Assembly (NCBI GenBank): GCA_016801885.1
Contig: CM028903.1
Span: 19,885,035 to 19,949,034 of the forward strand
Length of the DNA: 64,000 bases
DNA from: Toxotes chatareus
Lineage: Eukaryota; Chordata; Actinopteri; Toxotidae
Direction: 5' to 3'
The translations under genes and the position numbers were made by a program. The notes under the pieces were generated by a model that had not been told where the DNA came from, did not search any database, and saw nothing but the letters and a program-made list of their open reading frames with translations. Below are positions 24,776 through 37,559 of the stretch, piece by piece. Position 1 is the first letter of the stretch, and each line of letters opens with the position of its first letter.

Positions 24776-25675
24776 GGATAAACTAAAAGCAGCAGGCGTC
24801 GAGAGGGAAACATGCACCAGGATAATAAGATGTCAAATAAAAAGAGCTAATAAAGACATGGAGTGTAGTTAAAATCCATTCATATAAAAAACCCGGCGAC
24901 AGTCATGTCCCATATAGAAATCCAAAAATACTGCTCTAATTATCTCTAGTGCTTATGTCAGATAAATATTAATGTTTCAGTTTCAAGAATTCCTCAATAG
25001 CTTTGATAACACCCTGATCAACAGTGGTGTTACATGAGGTATGAGGAAGAAGAAGAGGTACTAAGAGTTATTTTAGTTTTTTTTTTTTTTTTTTTAGAAA
25101 GATGTGCAGTCAGCTGGTAAAGCCTGTAGCACCTAGAAATGAGAAAACATTCTACCTCTACATTAAACTGTAAACTGATGACACTTAAAGAGCACTGTCA
25201 TATAGGCAATTTAACTGTAGATGCTGTACTGTAAGAACAGTAGCAAAACTGTTAAGAAGTGTAAACAAAGGCACCCACATCAGCCTCAGCTGGAAATTTT
25301 TGCACTGACTGCAACATACAGCATCGCATTTTTCGAATTCACACACTCCTGTTTCCTTTTTTCCTTAAACCCATTGATTTCTCTTTCAATTTGTCCTTGA
25401 CCAAATTCAAAAAGGCACCTATCACTGGGCCAGTCTGCAGTTGAAGTAAAGCCTGGACAAGTCAAAACTGCAGTTTAATCTGAGGTTAAACCTGATTTCT
25501 TGAAGGTTTCAGTCCTGCAGTAACTCTAATCTTGTTGGAATCAGAATTTAGTTGTTGTACATCTCAATATAAATATGACGATTTCAACCCGCATCCCAAA
25601 AAATGAAATGCTTGTTGGAATGCAGCCCTTTGTGTTTGGTTGCTGAAAATCTGGAAAGTTTGGCATTCTTCCTAT

Positions 25676-28600
25676 TCATTCAAGAAAATCCTCGTCCAGG
25701 TTGACATCTGTTGTGTCGATATCTTCCAAGTCAAAACTGTCCAGATCCAGATCATCCAGAACCTACAGGTAGAAAACAGTTAGGAGTGGATGTCAAGAGG
25801 TGTTGTTCTTTTTTTGCATCAAGGCATCAACAAGTTTGTGTCTACACACAATTATAAAACATTTGTGCCAATATTAGTACATTTTTGCCACAGGCTTAAA
25901 AACTGCTTTACCTCTTCATTCATCTCCACCTCGAGGTCCTCTGCTGGTTCTTCAGCTCCCTCAGGACTTGGTCCCACACATGCTACGTTCCCATCAGTGG
26001 GAGCTGCTACCGGGAGTAAAACCTCTGGCTCAATCTGGAGAGGCACAGGGGGCTCCAGGTTGTCCTCAGACTTTACTGGGAGTGCTGTGGACTGTCCCAC
26101 TTGTTCTGGTTCTTGTGCTGGGTCTGGCTTTAATACTGGGATTGTATCTTCAAGTGGGTCTAGCAGTGGGTCAAGGACAGACTCTGGAAAAGGCTGGACT
26201 TGGACAGGCACATCCAGCATGGTGTTTGTGTTTTCCAAGGAAATGAGCTCCTCCACAACTGCAGCTGATGGCGCTGTTTCCAAAACAAGATCCTTAGTAA
26301 CAGGAGTTCCTTCCACTGGTGGTACTGTATCTATGATAGGTGGTGACTCTAAAGAGATTACATCACTTTCCAGCTCCTCATAAACATGCATTTCTCCAGC
26401 TGCTACAGATTCTGATGCTATCGCCTCAGTATGAACTGTTAATGCAGTGGTAACTTCGACATCCTCTGTTGCTATGGTTTCTGTTGCCCCTGTCTCACTT
26501 GGCGCTTCTTCTGTTGCCATGATGGTTTCTATTGTTGTCTCAGTGAGACATGTTTCAGAGACACATGCAGCAGGGACATCATTAGTTGCTGGAGACATTT
26601 CTTGAACATCCTCGACAGGTCTGGAGTGTACCACCTCTGGTTCTTTGGTGCTAAATTCTATGGTGGTATCCTCCAAAATGTCTTCCTCTGCAGAGACTGA
26701 AGCCTCCTCAGATTTAGTGATGGTGTCTTCTTTTATTGCTGCCACCTCTGGTTCAAACGCAGCCAGCTCTGAGGATGCAGATTCTTCTTGTTTTGGCTCA
26801 ACATGCTCTGGTGTTATGGTGACAGGAAGAGGGGAAGCTGCTGTTGGAACTGATTCTTCTTCTTCTGTTGATATCAGATCAGCAATCTCCTCTTTTAGTG
26901 GAGTGGGATCCTCCATTACTGCTGCTTCTGTAGGTACAGGTTCTGTTGCTGCTGCTACTACTACGAAGCTTTCATTCACGCTTTCCACCACTTCCTGTAT
27001 ATAGCACAAACAGAATAACCAATGCATCTTAAAGCAGCTATGATAAATATTTTATATTAATTCTGTTCAATTCAATTTTATTTATAGAGCGCCTTCCACA
27101 ATCTAAGCAGAACCCAGCTCATATGGGGGACCCTCCTGCCGATGGCCGGGCTGGGTGAGAGGAGGAAGAGGAGGAAGATAGGACAGCTGGGAATGGAGGA
27201 GAGGAGGAGAAGGACATGCAGCATATAAAACATCATACAAACAGGGTTGGCAGTGGACAATGTTAGAGGGCCAGCATTCAGATTACAGAACAGTTAGTGG
27301 ATACTGTGTGCTCAGCAGATTACAGTTATGATAGGAAACAGAGCACAGAAGCAAAACGCTGCCATGACTGATAATTATTTACATTACAATCAGCATAGAA
27401 TATTAATCCAAAATGTATCTGAAGCAGAGTGGAACATTAAGCATAGTAATGTGTTAAATGGATCATTGTAGACAATAAACAGCAGCAGGTGGCTGGAGCC
27501 AGGACCACAGACAGAGAACATGCAGCTCCGGAGCCAGAGACACCTGCAGAAAGGTACAGAGAAAGAGAGACCAGAGAGAGACAAGCACAGGACTACGAGA
27601 GAGAGAGGAGACAGAGTTAATGACATGTAATAAAGGTTAATAAATGTGAGAGTGGGTCTGAGGATAGAAAGAGAGAAGAGGTGTGCAGATGATCATGGGA
27701 AGTCCCCCAGCAACCTAGCAGCATAACTTAGGGATGGTTCAGTTGCCTGAGCTTTATAGCATCTTTCAGCTCACTGTTTTCATCTTCTGGCCCACAACTG
27801 CACTGGTCTGGTCCACTTTCACTATTCTCTTCTGCCTTATTTTCAGACACAGCATGCAGCTGTTTGCAGGGAAAAGGCTCTCTAAACCCACAGTACACTA
27901 TCTGCTCGCCAACAGCAGACAGAGCTAGCGGCTATCTGGAGAACATAGTGGAGCATTCAGCAGCTAAAGACCCAGATATTTTAAAGAAATATCTGGAGCT
28001 AAAACATTTGCTGTAATGTTGTTAACATAGTTGGCTCGTTTTTTTGTGGTATATTAAATTGGTTCTGATGCCTGACTTCATAAAAGTGCTGTTGTGACTC
28101 ATGTAAAAGTGACTTCTGACATAAGGCTGCCATCATATTTACATACAGAGATGCATGTCTAACAGGAGCTATGTAGTGATGCAGATTCTGGTCCTCACCT
28201 CTGGCTCACTGACCTCTTCTCTGGACACAAAACCTGCAGATTCCTCCAGGACATTACGTTCCTCATTTGGCTGAAAAGTAGAGAATTCATTTGTGCTTTG
28301 AGAATGGACGGAAATACATACTTTGACAAAAGGAGTCCCACTTCAACAACTGTGCTCGTGTTTTTTTAATCAGTGCACTACCTGATTTAATAAAAAGTTT
28401 TCTAATACAGTTCCTCTGACTTCCACTGACCATGATGAGTGGGTATTCTGCAGCAGGTCTGACCCTGACATGACTCTCCTTCAGGTACTGCTCAGCCAGC
28501 AGGGCTTGCTGGAGGCCAGGGAACAGGTTGCTGTACTGGGTGGGGTCAGCCAGAGCATCTGCTGCCTTCTGGTTGACCTTGGACAGACTCTCCTTCCACA

Positions 28601-31600
28601 GTTTCACCACCCTGGAGGAAGAGAAGCATATACAGTTCACCAGAGATGCATAATGTAAATATACACCAAGAGACAGATGTTCCCATTATCAATAAGTTTC
28701 AGGAACAGCATCATTTTTTCACTGATTTCGAACATATAAAAGTTTTATCCTCTGGAAACACAAAAGGAGGAGGATTTATTACAGATTGTAGGCAAAGTGT
28801 TAAATACAGAAAACATATGGATATAAGATTCATGTATGCACACAGACACAGCCAATTCACTGGAGTACAATGTTCAGCTATAAGCTGTACATTCAATAGA
28901 AACAACTTTACCTTGACACATGGCTGGGCAGATATGTTCTTGCCAGGAATGCAGCCTCTGGCAGCCGATCTGTTTTGATGAGAAGGTTCAGACATTTGTC
29001 CAATCTGGGCAAAAACACAAAAACAGCAATGACAAAACTAATGAAATAAAAAAAAAAAGTTTAAGAATATGAACAAGTTCAAACAGCCCCCCCCCTCCAC
29101 ACTCCTCCCCTCTTTCTCCATCCACTCCTCAAACACTCACCGTCCTTGCATGAAGTAGGTGAGGAAGGCCACATTGGTCTTCCCATCCCTCTCTGCCCCC
29201 TCGGCCAGTTTGCCCACCATGTCTGTGTTACCTGAGGCAGTGGCCAGCAGCAATAATCCCCCATAATCCTGAGCTTGGTGCAGACACTCCTGAGCCAGGC
29301 TAAACTGGCACTTTGTAGTGGCGAGCTCTGCCAACTGCTTCCATTTCTGTTCTGACTGGAGCCCCCACATGCAAAAGTGCCAAAGAGACAGGAGAGAGGA
29401 TTGTCACAGGACAGAAAGCATGAGCATAAGAGTGCGGCTTTGGACTCTGGACAACCCAGAGATCGGGGCATCGCCGATTCGATTCCTCGACCAAGCACAA
29501 TGAATACGCACAATGGAAATGGGTGGTTGTGAAGGAAACGCGCTGAGGAAATTTCCCCAGCTTGAGGGGAAAAGGATTAAACTTAAACATAGCATTTAGC
29601 ACAAAGTACTGTGCATTTAAATACAGAAACACTAGCGTGGCTGCCGACTCTTGTTTTTGTATGCATTGCTGTGTGCTCTGACCTCTGCCTCCAAGGCCAG
29701 CTGGTAGGCTATCTTGAGCTCTCCCAGCTGCAGGGCAAGTTCAAACTTGTGTTCTGGGTCTGTGGACACAGCCAGGGCCTGCTGTCTGAAACCCTACACA
29801 ACACAAGAAAACACACTATTAACATACAAACATTTTTATTTCATTTATCCTGCTCTGTACTGTGTACAGAGACTGTGAGACTGTGTGAGAAGGAAAAATC
29901 ATTTTCTGAATAAATATATTTTAAAAGAAACACAAAAACATTCTGCCAAGAGGTTTTACTCCATCTGGCTGCCTGATGTTCTGTAAATTATGCATTTATC
30001 CAAATCCTGAATTTATCATCATTTAAAGCAGAAAAGAAAAAGCACAGAGATGAACATGAACTTCCTAGGGCAAAATCTGGAAGGCAAACATACCTGTTTC
30101 TCCAAGAAATTGGCTACCCTGGTCCTCTGCTCCTTAGGGATTGTGGGTAGAACCTTATCCGCTGTGCTGAAGTCCCTCCTCATGACAGCCGTCTGGTATT
30201 CCAGCACAGAAAGCAACAGGGAGTAGCTGATGACATTCAGCTCCTTGTCTCCGAGGTAAAGACGGTCATCCTTGGGAATATAGCCCAGCAGATACATGGT
30301 CCTACACCAGAGAAAGACCAGTTTAAGGAACCTCTTTGAGAATATTCTATGGTATTTCTGATTTACAGGACAGAACTGGACAGTATGAGAAATGTGGACG
30401 ACATGAGACCAAGGGGATTCAAATCCATAGAATACATTTTCACTGCATGTCAGGGATGTGGCTGTGATGCTGATGATGGCAGGGTGCTGAGACATATTTG
30501 TTTTGTGCTGCAGCCATCCTCTATGGTACATCTTTGCTCATTTCACATTTATTAATGCGTCGTACCTGTCCATGTGGGCAATGGTTATGATCTCTCCTCC
30601 AACATAATAGTTGAGTCTGTTAACAGAGCTGGTGTAGATGAAGCAGTCTCCCACCCATACTCCTGTCTTCACCACCTCTGGGACCTCCCCCAGCACCTAG
30701 TCAGCGGGAAGTTAACAAGAAGGATACAAATAATCATTCAGAGTTATCATTCAAGATCGATTAAACAACAAAAAAAGACTTAAGACTGGCAAAAAACATT
30801 TTTGAAAATGAATATGCAGTAACTAACAAACTTTTTTTTGGTTTTTGAGATTACGCTCTGCAATATTAATTATTTCCTACTGTATTTCCTGTATTGAATA
30901 TGTCCTGAAATACACTACTTTGTGTCTCTTACCTCGAAGGCGTCCTCTATGCCATCCTCAGACGCTTCTTCCTTGGACTCCTGAGCTGCTGACACTCTCT
31001 CTGGCAGATAGCGTAGCACAAAGAAAGACTCGTCTGTAGCGATACACACCAGCTCTCCAGAGTCAGACCAGAAGATCTAAAGGCAGGAAGACAAAAGATT
31101 ATAAGAGCATGATACCAATAAAAAAGAAAGACGGAGCACTGGAGATGGCAACACATGTGAGTGTGACTCACATGTTTAGGCTGGATCTCAATACGGCGGA
31201 CTAGTTCAGCACTCTCCCAGTCGTAGAAGGCTAGGCCGCTGTTTGACCTCACTCCCAGTAAGAAGCCACCAAAGATACCTGTGGTAGGAGGAGGATACTA
31301 CACATTAGAATAGAATAGAATAGAATAGAAATACTTTATTCATCCCAAGCTGGGAAATTTCATTATCACAGCAGCAATACACAAGCACTCAGCCTCCAAA
31401 CATAAACCTCTAATGGTAAAAATAAACAGTATAGACATTATTTACAGAAATAGGAATTAAAATAAGAGTACAAAGGAAGAGTGCCATTTGAATAGAAATA
31501 TAAAATCTAAGTACAAAAACAAAATGTGCAGTTGAAGCTGAACCTTGTGTCAGATCTGTCATATACAGCAGTGTTATCTGTGGCACAGTGATGAGGTGTT

Positions 31601-34600
31601 AAACAGTCTTATGGCATGAGGCAGGAAAGATTTCCTGTAACGGTCCTTTTGACAACGAAGCTGTCTGAGCCTTTTGGAAAAGGCGCTCCGTTGTCTGTCC
31701 AGTACAGGGTGGAGAGGGTGATCAGGGTTATCCATGATGGATAACAGTTTGTTCAGTGTCCTCCTCTCCACCACTGCTTCGAAAGTCTCCTGTCTGCAGC
31801 CAATGACAGAGCCAGCCTTCCTGATCAGTTTGTTCAGTCTGTTGGCGTCACTGGCTGCAATGCTGCCCCCCCAGCACATAAACACATGCATATTCACACT
31901 GTATGCACACACAGATGTCTGTCAGATCAACAAACAGAATAGGGGTTTAAGCTCACCTTCAGTCCCAAAGTCAGGTTTAAAAGCTTTCTTCTCTTTAAAG
32001 TTCTTAAAGATTTTGACCATACTGTTGCCTTCCCTTATGCCATACCTACAAATTTAATGTACACAATTAGATAGAATGTAGCAGACCACATCAAAGAGTG
32101 AAGTCAATGACAGTTATTACAGACACTGTACAGATACGACTTGTTAGAGGAAAAGTCTGACTTTTTGAGACATAGAAATCAATACTACTTTCATGTCTGT
32201 ACAGTAAATATGAAGCTCCAGCCAGCAGGCAATTAGCTCATACAGCATAGTGTAGCAAGTGTAAGACTGGAAGCAGAGAGAACTATCAAGCAGTCTGTTT
32301 CCCAAATTGTCGAACTGCTCCTTTAAGGTGTTGAGGACTTACTGTGAGGAGTCATGTGCCCAGACAAATTCTTGAGCTGAGCCAAAGCTCTTGTTCCTCA
32401 GGGCCACGGCGGTGTAGATGATATACTCCCCATCTCCACACACCACTACAAACCTACACAAAGATACAACATGCATACATATACAGTATAAAATTATATT
32501 TTTAAAGTCATGCACACCTTATACCTGCATTAACTCATGTCTTGGGTAATTACACTATGGTTAGAAACATACCTACTGTACAGTCCATGTTTTCAGGGAG
32601 GAATCTGGCTATGCCATTAATAAAACTGTTACTCCAAATGATGTTATATGTATAAGCTTTTCCCTACACACCAAACTAGGATACAGGTGAAGAAAAAACG
32701 CATTTCCTGGTATTAAAAATGTGAAAAATGTGACTTGAAAAATGTGTTTATGTTCTCACAAACAGCTGTGTGAATAAACGGATTTAGGAAAATTATCAAA
32801 GGTGTCAGATTCATGTGTTTATGGTTTTTAACTGCATTAACTCTAACATACAGTAAGTGTGGGTGTACACTGTGGTTCTCTCAGAGGCAGCTCAACACAG
32901 ACCCATGGCCTGGTGCCTCACCTCCCGTTGGGGCTGTGCTGGATGGTCTGGGGGTAGATCTCACAGCTGCCCATGTCTTTAACACCCAGCGCAAGCCTCT
33001 CTCCATCCCTGATCTCAGCCTCTCCCATGGCCTTCAGGTTGGCCTGCTGGACCTCGGAATGGCGAGCCCACATCACCTTCCCACCGGAGTCCATTGACAT
33101 GGCTGGCTCCTCCCGTCCCAGCTGAGACAGAGAGGAAGAGAAAACTGGAGCATGAGGTGCAAGATATGAAAAAAGAGGAGCAAATGCTACAGGGGAATGA
33201 TAGGGGACTGGTGGTTAAAGGAGGACACCTTTTTAATAACACAGGTCAGCAAATATTCCATTCCATAATAGCTTCCATTATGCAATTTTATATAATATAC
33301 TCTAATTGAGATTATATTATTTGGCTGCCCATAGCTGCTGTTGAAGATAGAGAGGTCATGTCCTCTATTTCCTCTGTGGATTTGTGGGTATTAACAGCCG
33401 CATGTGCTATTTCTACAGTTTAAAATTGAATGTTAACATTCAATTTTCTGTTAACAAAAGATTACTGACATGGCCCCCAAGAGCCAGTGATTGATTGGGC
33501 CTAGTTCAGGAACTGTCTGAGGACTGGAATAAGGAAAAACTGACTGATTATTCATCTTAACTGCATTAAAATTAGATTTGAAGGAGTACAAAGAGTGTGA
33601 CCTTTGACCTTTTTACAGCATTTTTTGTAAATTCAGTCATCTGCTTCAAGAGTCGAGGCTTATTCCACTTTTTAATCCACTATTAAATGCCTAAAATGTA
33701 GTTTATGAAAATGTAAGGAAAACTGACAGCTCTCTGGGAGATGGTGCCATATACAAAACAGCATACCTTGATGATGATGCTGCCTTCATCATAGCCCAAA
33801 GCCACACTGTTGGAGCCAACCTGGCCACATATACACCACACCCTCTCCATGCCATAGTTGAGTGTGTTTTCTAGTCGGTAGGTGTTAGAGTGCCACACTC
33901 GAACAGTGCCTACAGAAAAAAAAAGAGATCATATTAAACAAAGGTGCTGTGATAATTCTGGGCTATAGTTTTGCTCTGTGTGTGTAGTTTTCAGAACCCA
34001 CCATCCTCAGAGCCTGTGAGGATGATGGGCAGCTCGGGGTGGAAGCTGACACAAGTCACATTCTGGGCGTGACCCTCCAGCGTCTGCACACAGGTTTTGT
34101 TCTGGTAGATTAAGACACACAGCACAAACACTCATCACACAATGTCACTGACAAGTATGTACTATGCTTTTTAAAACTAAACGGCTCATGTCAATATATA
34201 ACACTGAATATCCACAAAAGGAATATGTGCACATGCCATATGCTACACTGAAGTGTATGAAATGTTAAGGTGTCAACAAATATAACGGATATTTCGCTTT
34301 CAGGATACTACATGATGAAAATTTCTGAAAACTGATATATAGCATTGTTGAAATGCCTTCCTATTACTATTTATTCACGAAAAACAAATTATTGGCTCAG
34401 GAGCAAAAGATGTGTGCACATTGTTCTACAACTATGAGTTCGGTGAGACATTTGTCAATACTGAGAGCTAAACATTCATCTGAGACTCTGTGTTTGCTCA
34501 GAGTAATGAACAGTGGGATGAAGATTTATGGACTAAACCAAAACTTCATACATGCTGGATGATATAATATGAATATGGAAGTGAAAATAATGTTGTATAT

Positions 34601-37375
34601 AATTTATCTAAAAAGCAAAGATATTTATGTGCCCAGCTAAGATCTGACATTTTAGACTCTGTGAACAGTTCATTTGGACTTTTCCCACGTAAATATGTCA
34701 ATTGAAAGTATATCAAAGTACTTATAAATGCTGTAATCGCTGTTCTTGTTTTTTACTGGAAGATGAATGTTTTGTAAATTAGCCATGTCTAACATGGCAC
34801 AGAAATAAACACTAACTCATTAGTCATAGTTGAACAGTACAGTCCAGTAAACAAAGGGATACTGTGCAAAAGAAAATACAGTCCAGTGTGTGTGGGGGTA
34901 CCTGATAATCCCAGATCTTGACAAGGCGATCATCGGCCCCTGATATGAGGTAGGGCTTGTCTCCTCCGCTGTAGTAATCAATACAGTTCACTCCCTTCTC
35001 ATGGCCCTCCAGAGTGAAGTTAGGGGTCTTGGAGCCCAGCTGCCACACCTACGCAGAGAGGAAGTATACCGAAAGACAGTGTGTAACAGTGACACACAAT
35101 CACAAGGACAGTAGTTACAGAATGGTTTTAAGGGTATGTGATAAAGAACTGCAAATGTGAGTATGTGATTGTTATTTTGTAAATGGTGGAAGCAAATAAG
35201 GTCTCGATCAAGGTGTTTCTCAAGATTGAAACCACATTTCAAAATCCCTTTAGATTCTGGCTGTGGAGAAAAGCCCCTCCCCTTTTCTGTCACTTTTATA
35301 TTCATTTAAACAGGAAGAACAACACCTTCTTCTGTTTGTGCCCTGCAGCAGTTTTTCCTGTGTGTGAGTTTGCATGTGTGTGTGTGTGTGTCTACCTTGA
35401 TAGTTCTGTCCAGAGAGGCACTGGCAAACTGGTTGTTGTCTTTGGGATTGATGACGATCTGCATGACGTAGTGAGTGTGCCCCTCGAACACCTGGCTACA
35501 TGCCCACTTTCTGTCCCAGTCCCACAGCTTGATCAACATGTCATCTGAAAACACACACAGACACGCAAAACAAAGTGAGTGTGTGCTGATTGTGCTGTAC
35601 TTCACAGATACAAGCTAAAATGTTTTAAACTCCTGATGCATAAAGTTAAAAACAAAGTTTTAGATGTACTGTGTTTGCAACCTTTTTGTGTTTACGTGAG
35701 TGTGTGCAGTTCTTTCCTACCGCTGCTGGTGAGGATGTAGGGCTGTGTAGGGTGGACAGCGATACAGCGGATGTAGTCGGAGTGAGCCTCGAATATGTGA
35801 ACTTTCTCCAGAGTGTTGTAATTGAACACACGGATCTGCATATCATCCTGAGGAGGGACAAAGAGATTCACAAATATATTTGTCCATAATCAGAAGACAA
35901 AAAAACAAACATTTATCCAGCCATGGTCACTGTCTCCAAAGATGGGTGGCAGCAGAGCTTGATCGCCTGATCCACTTTAGACAAAACACCCTGGGTCAAT
36001 GTAGCACCACCACAATACTGGGCTAATTTAACCCATTGCTCATAGGTTGAAAACCAGTAGGTCACCAATCCAGCCCAAGACTATGGGTTACTTTGGCCCA
36101 GCTCAAGTTTTACCTTAAAACTCTTAAAAATGTATTATTACTTGTACAAAATGATAAGCACGACATTCAAAACTGTAAGGGATACACATCTGACCCAAAG
36201 TGGATCGATTCTGAGCAGAGATGAGCTTATTTTTAAATTCAAGTTTTCAAAAATCTTTTCTATTGAAAAATGGCTGTTTATTCTAAGAGCAAGTGAATCA
36301 AACTAACTTATCCTGAAGAGAGTTAAATTCTTTAATGCTCATTATAAGTTTATTTCAACTACTTTCCTAATGTCCTTTCAAATTTCTCTTCAGCGTCGAC
36401 AAAGATAAGTGACATGAAATGTACCTTTCCATACAATACATTAATGTATTAAAGTACTTACTGCTCCAGCAATGACCCAGTGTTTCCTGGCTACAAACTT
36501 GGCCACTCTGACAGGCAGCTCACACAGCTCAAAGGTTTTCACCATCGTCTACACACAGAAGTCAAAAAAGGTCAACAATCAAAAGCCCTGGTGAAGAAAC
36601 GTTGAAGTGATTGTGTATGTGAAAGAATGACTCCATAAGTGACGAAGCAAGCAGATAGATGTGTAACTGGGTGACAGGGTTAGGGGGACCTGTGTCTCAT
36701 GGTTCCAGACCACCAGGCTGCCGCTGTACAGGCTGACCAACATCCACGTCTCAGTGGGGTGCAGGTCCACACTCTTCACCCGGTCTGATCGAGCCGTCAG
36801 CTTCCGCTTGATGTCTAACCGCAGAGGCTGTTGAGAAAAAGAGAATGTAAGAAAAAAAAAGAGGAGGACCCTCCACTACACCTCTTGTTCTGAGTGAGAA
36901 GATTGTAAAAGACACTCAATATGCAGACAATAAATATATTTAAACATGTTGTGCACAGGTGCTTTTGATGCAAAGGGACATTTTTACTAAGTCTGCCTCA
37001 GGTTCTGGGGATAGTTATGGAGGGGGTGTGTCTGTTGATACTTCCCATTCCACATTTTATATGCATGCCTGCTCCAGAATGACTGGTCCTTTCAAGTCTT
37101 CTCATGCAGTCTTTTCATTCGTCTAATTTTCATGTGACGACTGTAGGCTAAAGGTGTCCTATAAGTACATGTCAGAACTTTATCATACTATGTAAAAAAC
37201 GCTGGAGCAAGTTTCATTTTTAAAATACGCTGCTGTTTTTGGCGGGGGGGTTCTGTTTGCACTGTGATTAGAGTTGAAAGGATAGAAAGTTACTGTAAGT
37301 TCCGCTGACAACATAAACAGCAAACAACATACAAAGTTGTGTTAAAGTGTTTTGCTCGTTTGTTCCACCTACCAT
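25676..37375 (-). CDS. copb2: Coatomer subunit beta' (beta'-COP)
   Basis: COPI coat subunit for retrograde Golgi-to-ER and intra-Golgi traffic; its first propeller reads dilysine cargo tails. 22 coding exons, all GT-AG and in phase: 37373-37375 (ATG only), 36690-36827, 36462-36548, 35721-35847, 35396-35544, 34902-35048, 34002-34101, 33767-33909, 32922-33121, 32343-32453, 31957-32045, 31172-31278, 30933-31076, 30566-30696, 30094-30301, 29683-29793, 29141-29355, 28912-29004, 28431-28611, 28199-28270, 25912-26994, 25676-25762. They total 1241 residues; human is 906. Residues 1-300 form the first WD40 propeller (e.g. VFEGHTHYVMQIVINPKDNN, ISGADDRLVKIWDYQ), about 300-600 the second, and about 600-830 the alpha-solenoid (EQKWKQLAELA, DYGGLLLLATASGN). 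The tail ends in LEDIDTTDVNLDEDFLE. The single-codon first exon, IKRKL start and tail all match the family. The oddity is the giant exon 21, listed separately. Confidence 0.96.
25912..26994 (-). other. copb2: copb2 exon 21: giant acidic tail exon
   Basis: 1083 bp, phase 0 at both ends, encoding residues 853-1213. A hand count gives about 67 Glu and 19 Asp against 8 Lys and 1 Arg, with no Trp, and abundant Thr, Ala, Val, Pro and Ser: an intrinsically disordered acidic linker. It sits between exon 20 (PNEERNVLEE, which matches the human tail) and exon 22 (DLEDIDTTDVNLDED, which matches the human C-terminus). Skipping it would leave 880 residues, near the usual length, so it may be an alternative cassette. 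The acceptor (ctatatacag) and donor (gtaaag) are both good, and the frame is open throughout, so it is not retained intron by accident. It contains LISLE at residues 1102-1106 and a repeated LDP motif near 1126-1133. Confidence 0.85.
27062..27735. repeat. Teleost dispersed repeat in copb2 intron 20
   Basis: Begins with 'ttcaattttatttatagagc' and ends with 'cccccagcaacctagcagca' followed by 'acttagggatggttcag', both phrases of a very common percomorph interspersed element. Purine-rich inner parts (27150-27220, 27550-27620) fit. Similarity may continue to about 27960. Inserted in the intron between exons 21 and 20. Confidence 0.55.
31306..31880 (-). mobile_element. 5'-truncated Rex1/jockey-like LINE in copb2 intron 11
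   Basis: Minus-strand translation from about 31878 reads CWGGSIAASDANRLNKLIRK, then GSVIGCRQETFEAVVERR, LNKLLSIMDNPDHPLHPVLD and a C-terminal LPHAIRLFNTSS: the end of a jockey-superfamily reverse transcriptase ORF. It is followed by a 3' UTR ending in five TTCTA units (31306-31330). It has no 5' part, as expected of aborted target-primed reverse transcription. The ORF remnant is open over about 100 codons, so the insertion is fairly young. Orientation is the same as copb2. Confidence 0.85.
32105..32335. repeat. Percomorph dispersed repeat in copb2 intron 10
   Basis: Phrases such as 'tgtacagtaaatatgaagct', 'gactggaagcagagag' and the tail 'aattgtcgaactgctccttt' are a diverged copy of the widespread fish element ending 'cccaaaatgtcgaactattc'. 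No coding capacity. Confidence 0.55.
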
Positions 37376-37379
37376 GTTT

Positions 37380-37387
37380 CCACGTCA
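37380..37387 (-). promoter_or_regulatory. copb2: UPRE/ACGT-core site beside the copb2 start
   Basis: TGACGTGG on the minus strand, ending 4 nt before the ATG. It equals the core of the unfolded-protein-response element bound by XBP1/ATF6/CREB3 factors. It probably lies in the 5' UTR, so promoter function is uncertain, though secretory-pathway genes are known targets of these factors. Confidence 0.3.
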
Positions 37388-37505
37388 GCGACTCTCTGCG
37401 GCTCTGTCCTGTAAAGAGACCTGCCTCCCTGCTGCCCTCGTCTTCTCCGGTGGATCTCAACGGAGAAAGTTGTGAAACCAAGCGAACAAGGATGAAAACA
37501 ATGTG

Positions 37506-37547
37506 ACTTCCGGTATTTATTTTCGCAATAAACCTCAAAGCGATTGG
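37506..37547 (-). promoter_or_regulatory. copb2: copb2 promoter: CCAAT box and ETS site
   Basis: On the minus strand, CCAATC at 37547-37542 and ACCGGAAGT at 37514-37506, a perfect ETS/GABPA site. They lie about 130-170 bp upstream of the ATG with no TATA box, as in ubiquitously expressed genes. The start site is inferred at about 37440-37490. Confidence 0.5.
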
Positions 37548-37559
37548 GGCTCTGAAAAA

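Noticed and set aside
25790..26383. Long + strand open frame rich in Ser, Gly and Thr
   Set aside because: It is the antisense shadow of copb2 exon 21, whose biased codons leave the opposite strand open; the minus strand has proper splice sites and joins to conserved exons.
29407..29600. tRNA/SINE-like text with 'gattcgattcct' in copb2 intron 16
   Set aside because: Only a B-box-like word; no A-box, no known SINE core or tail that I could confirm.
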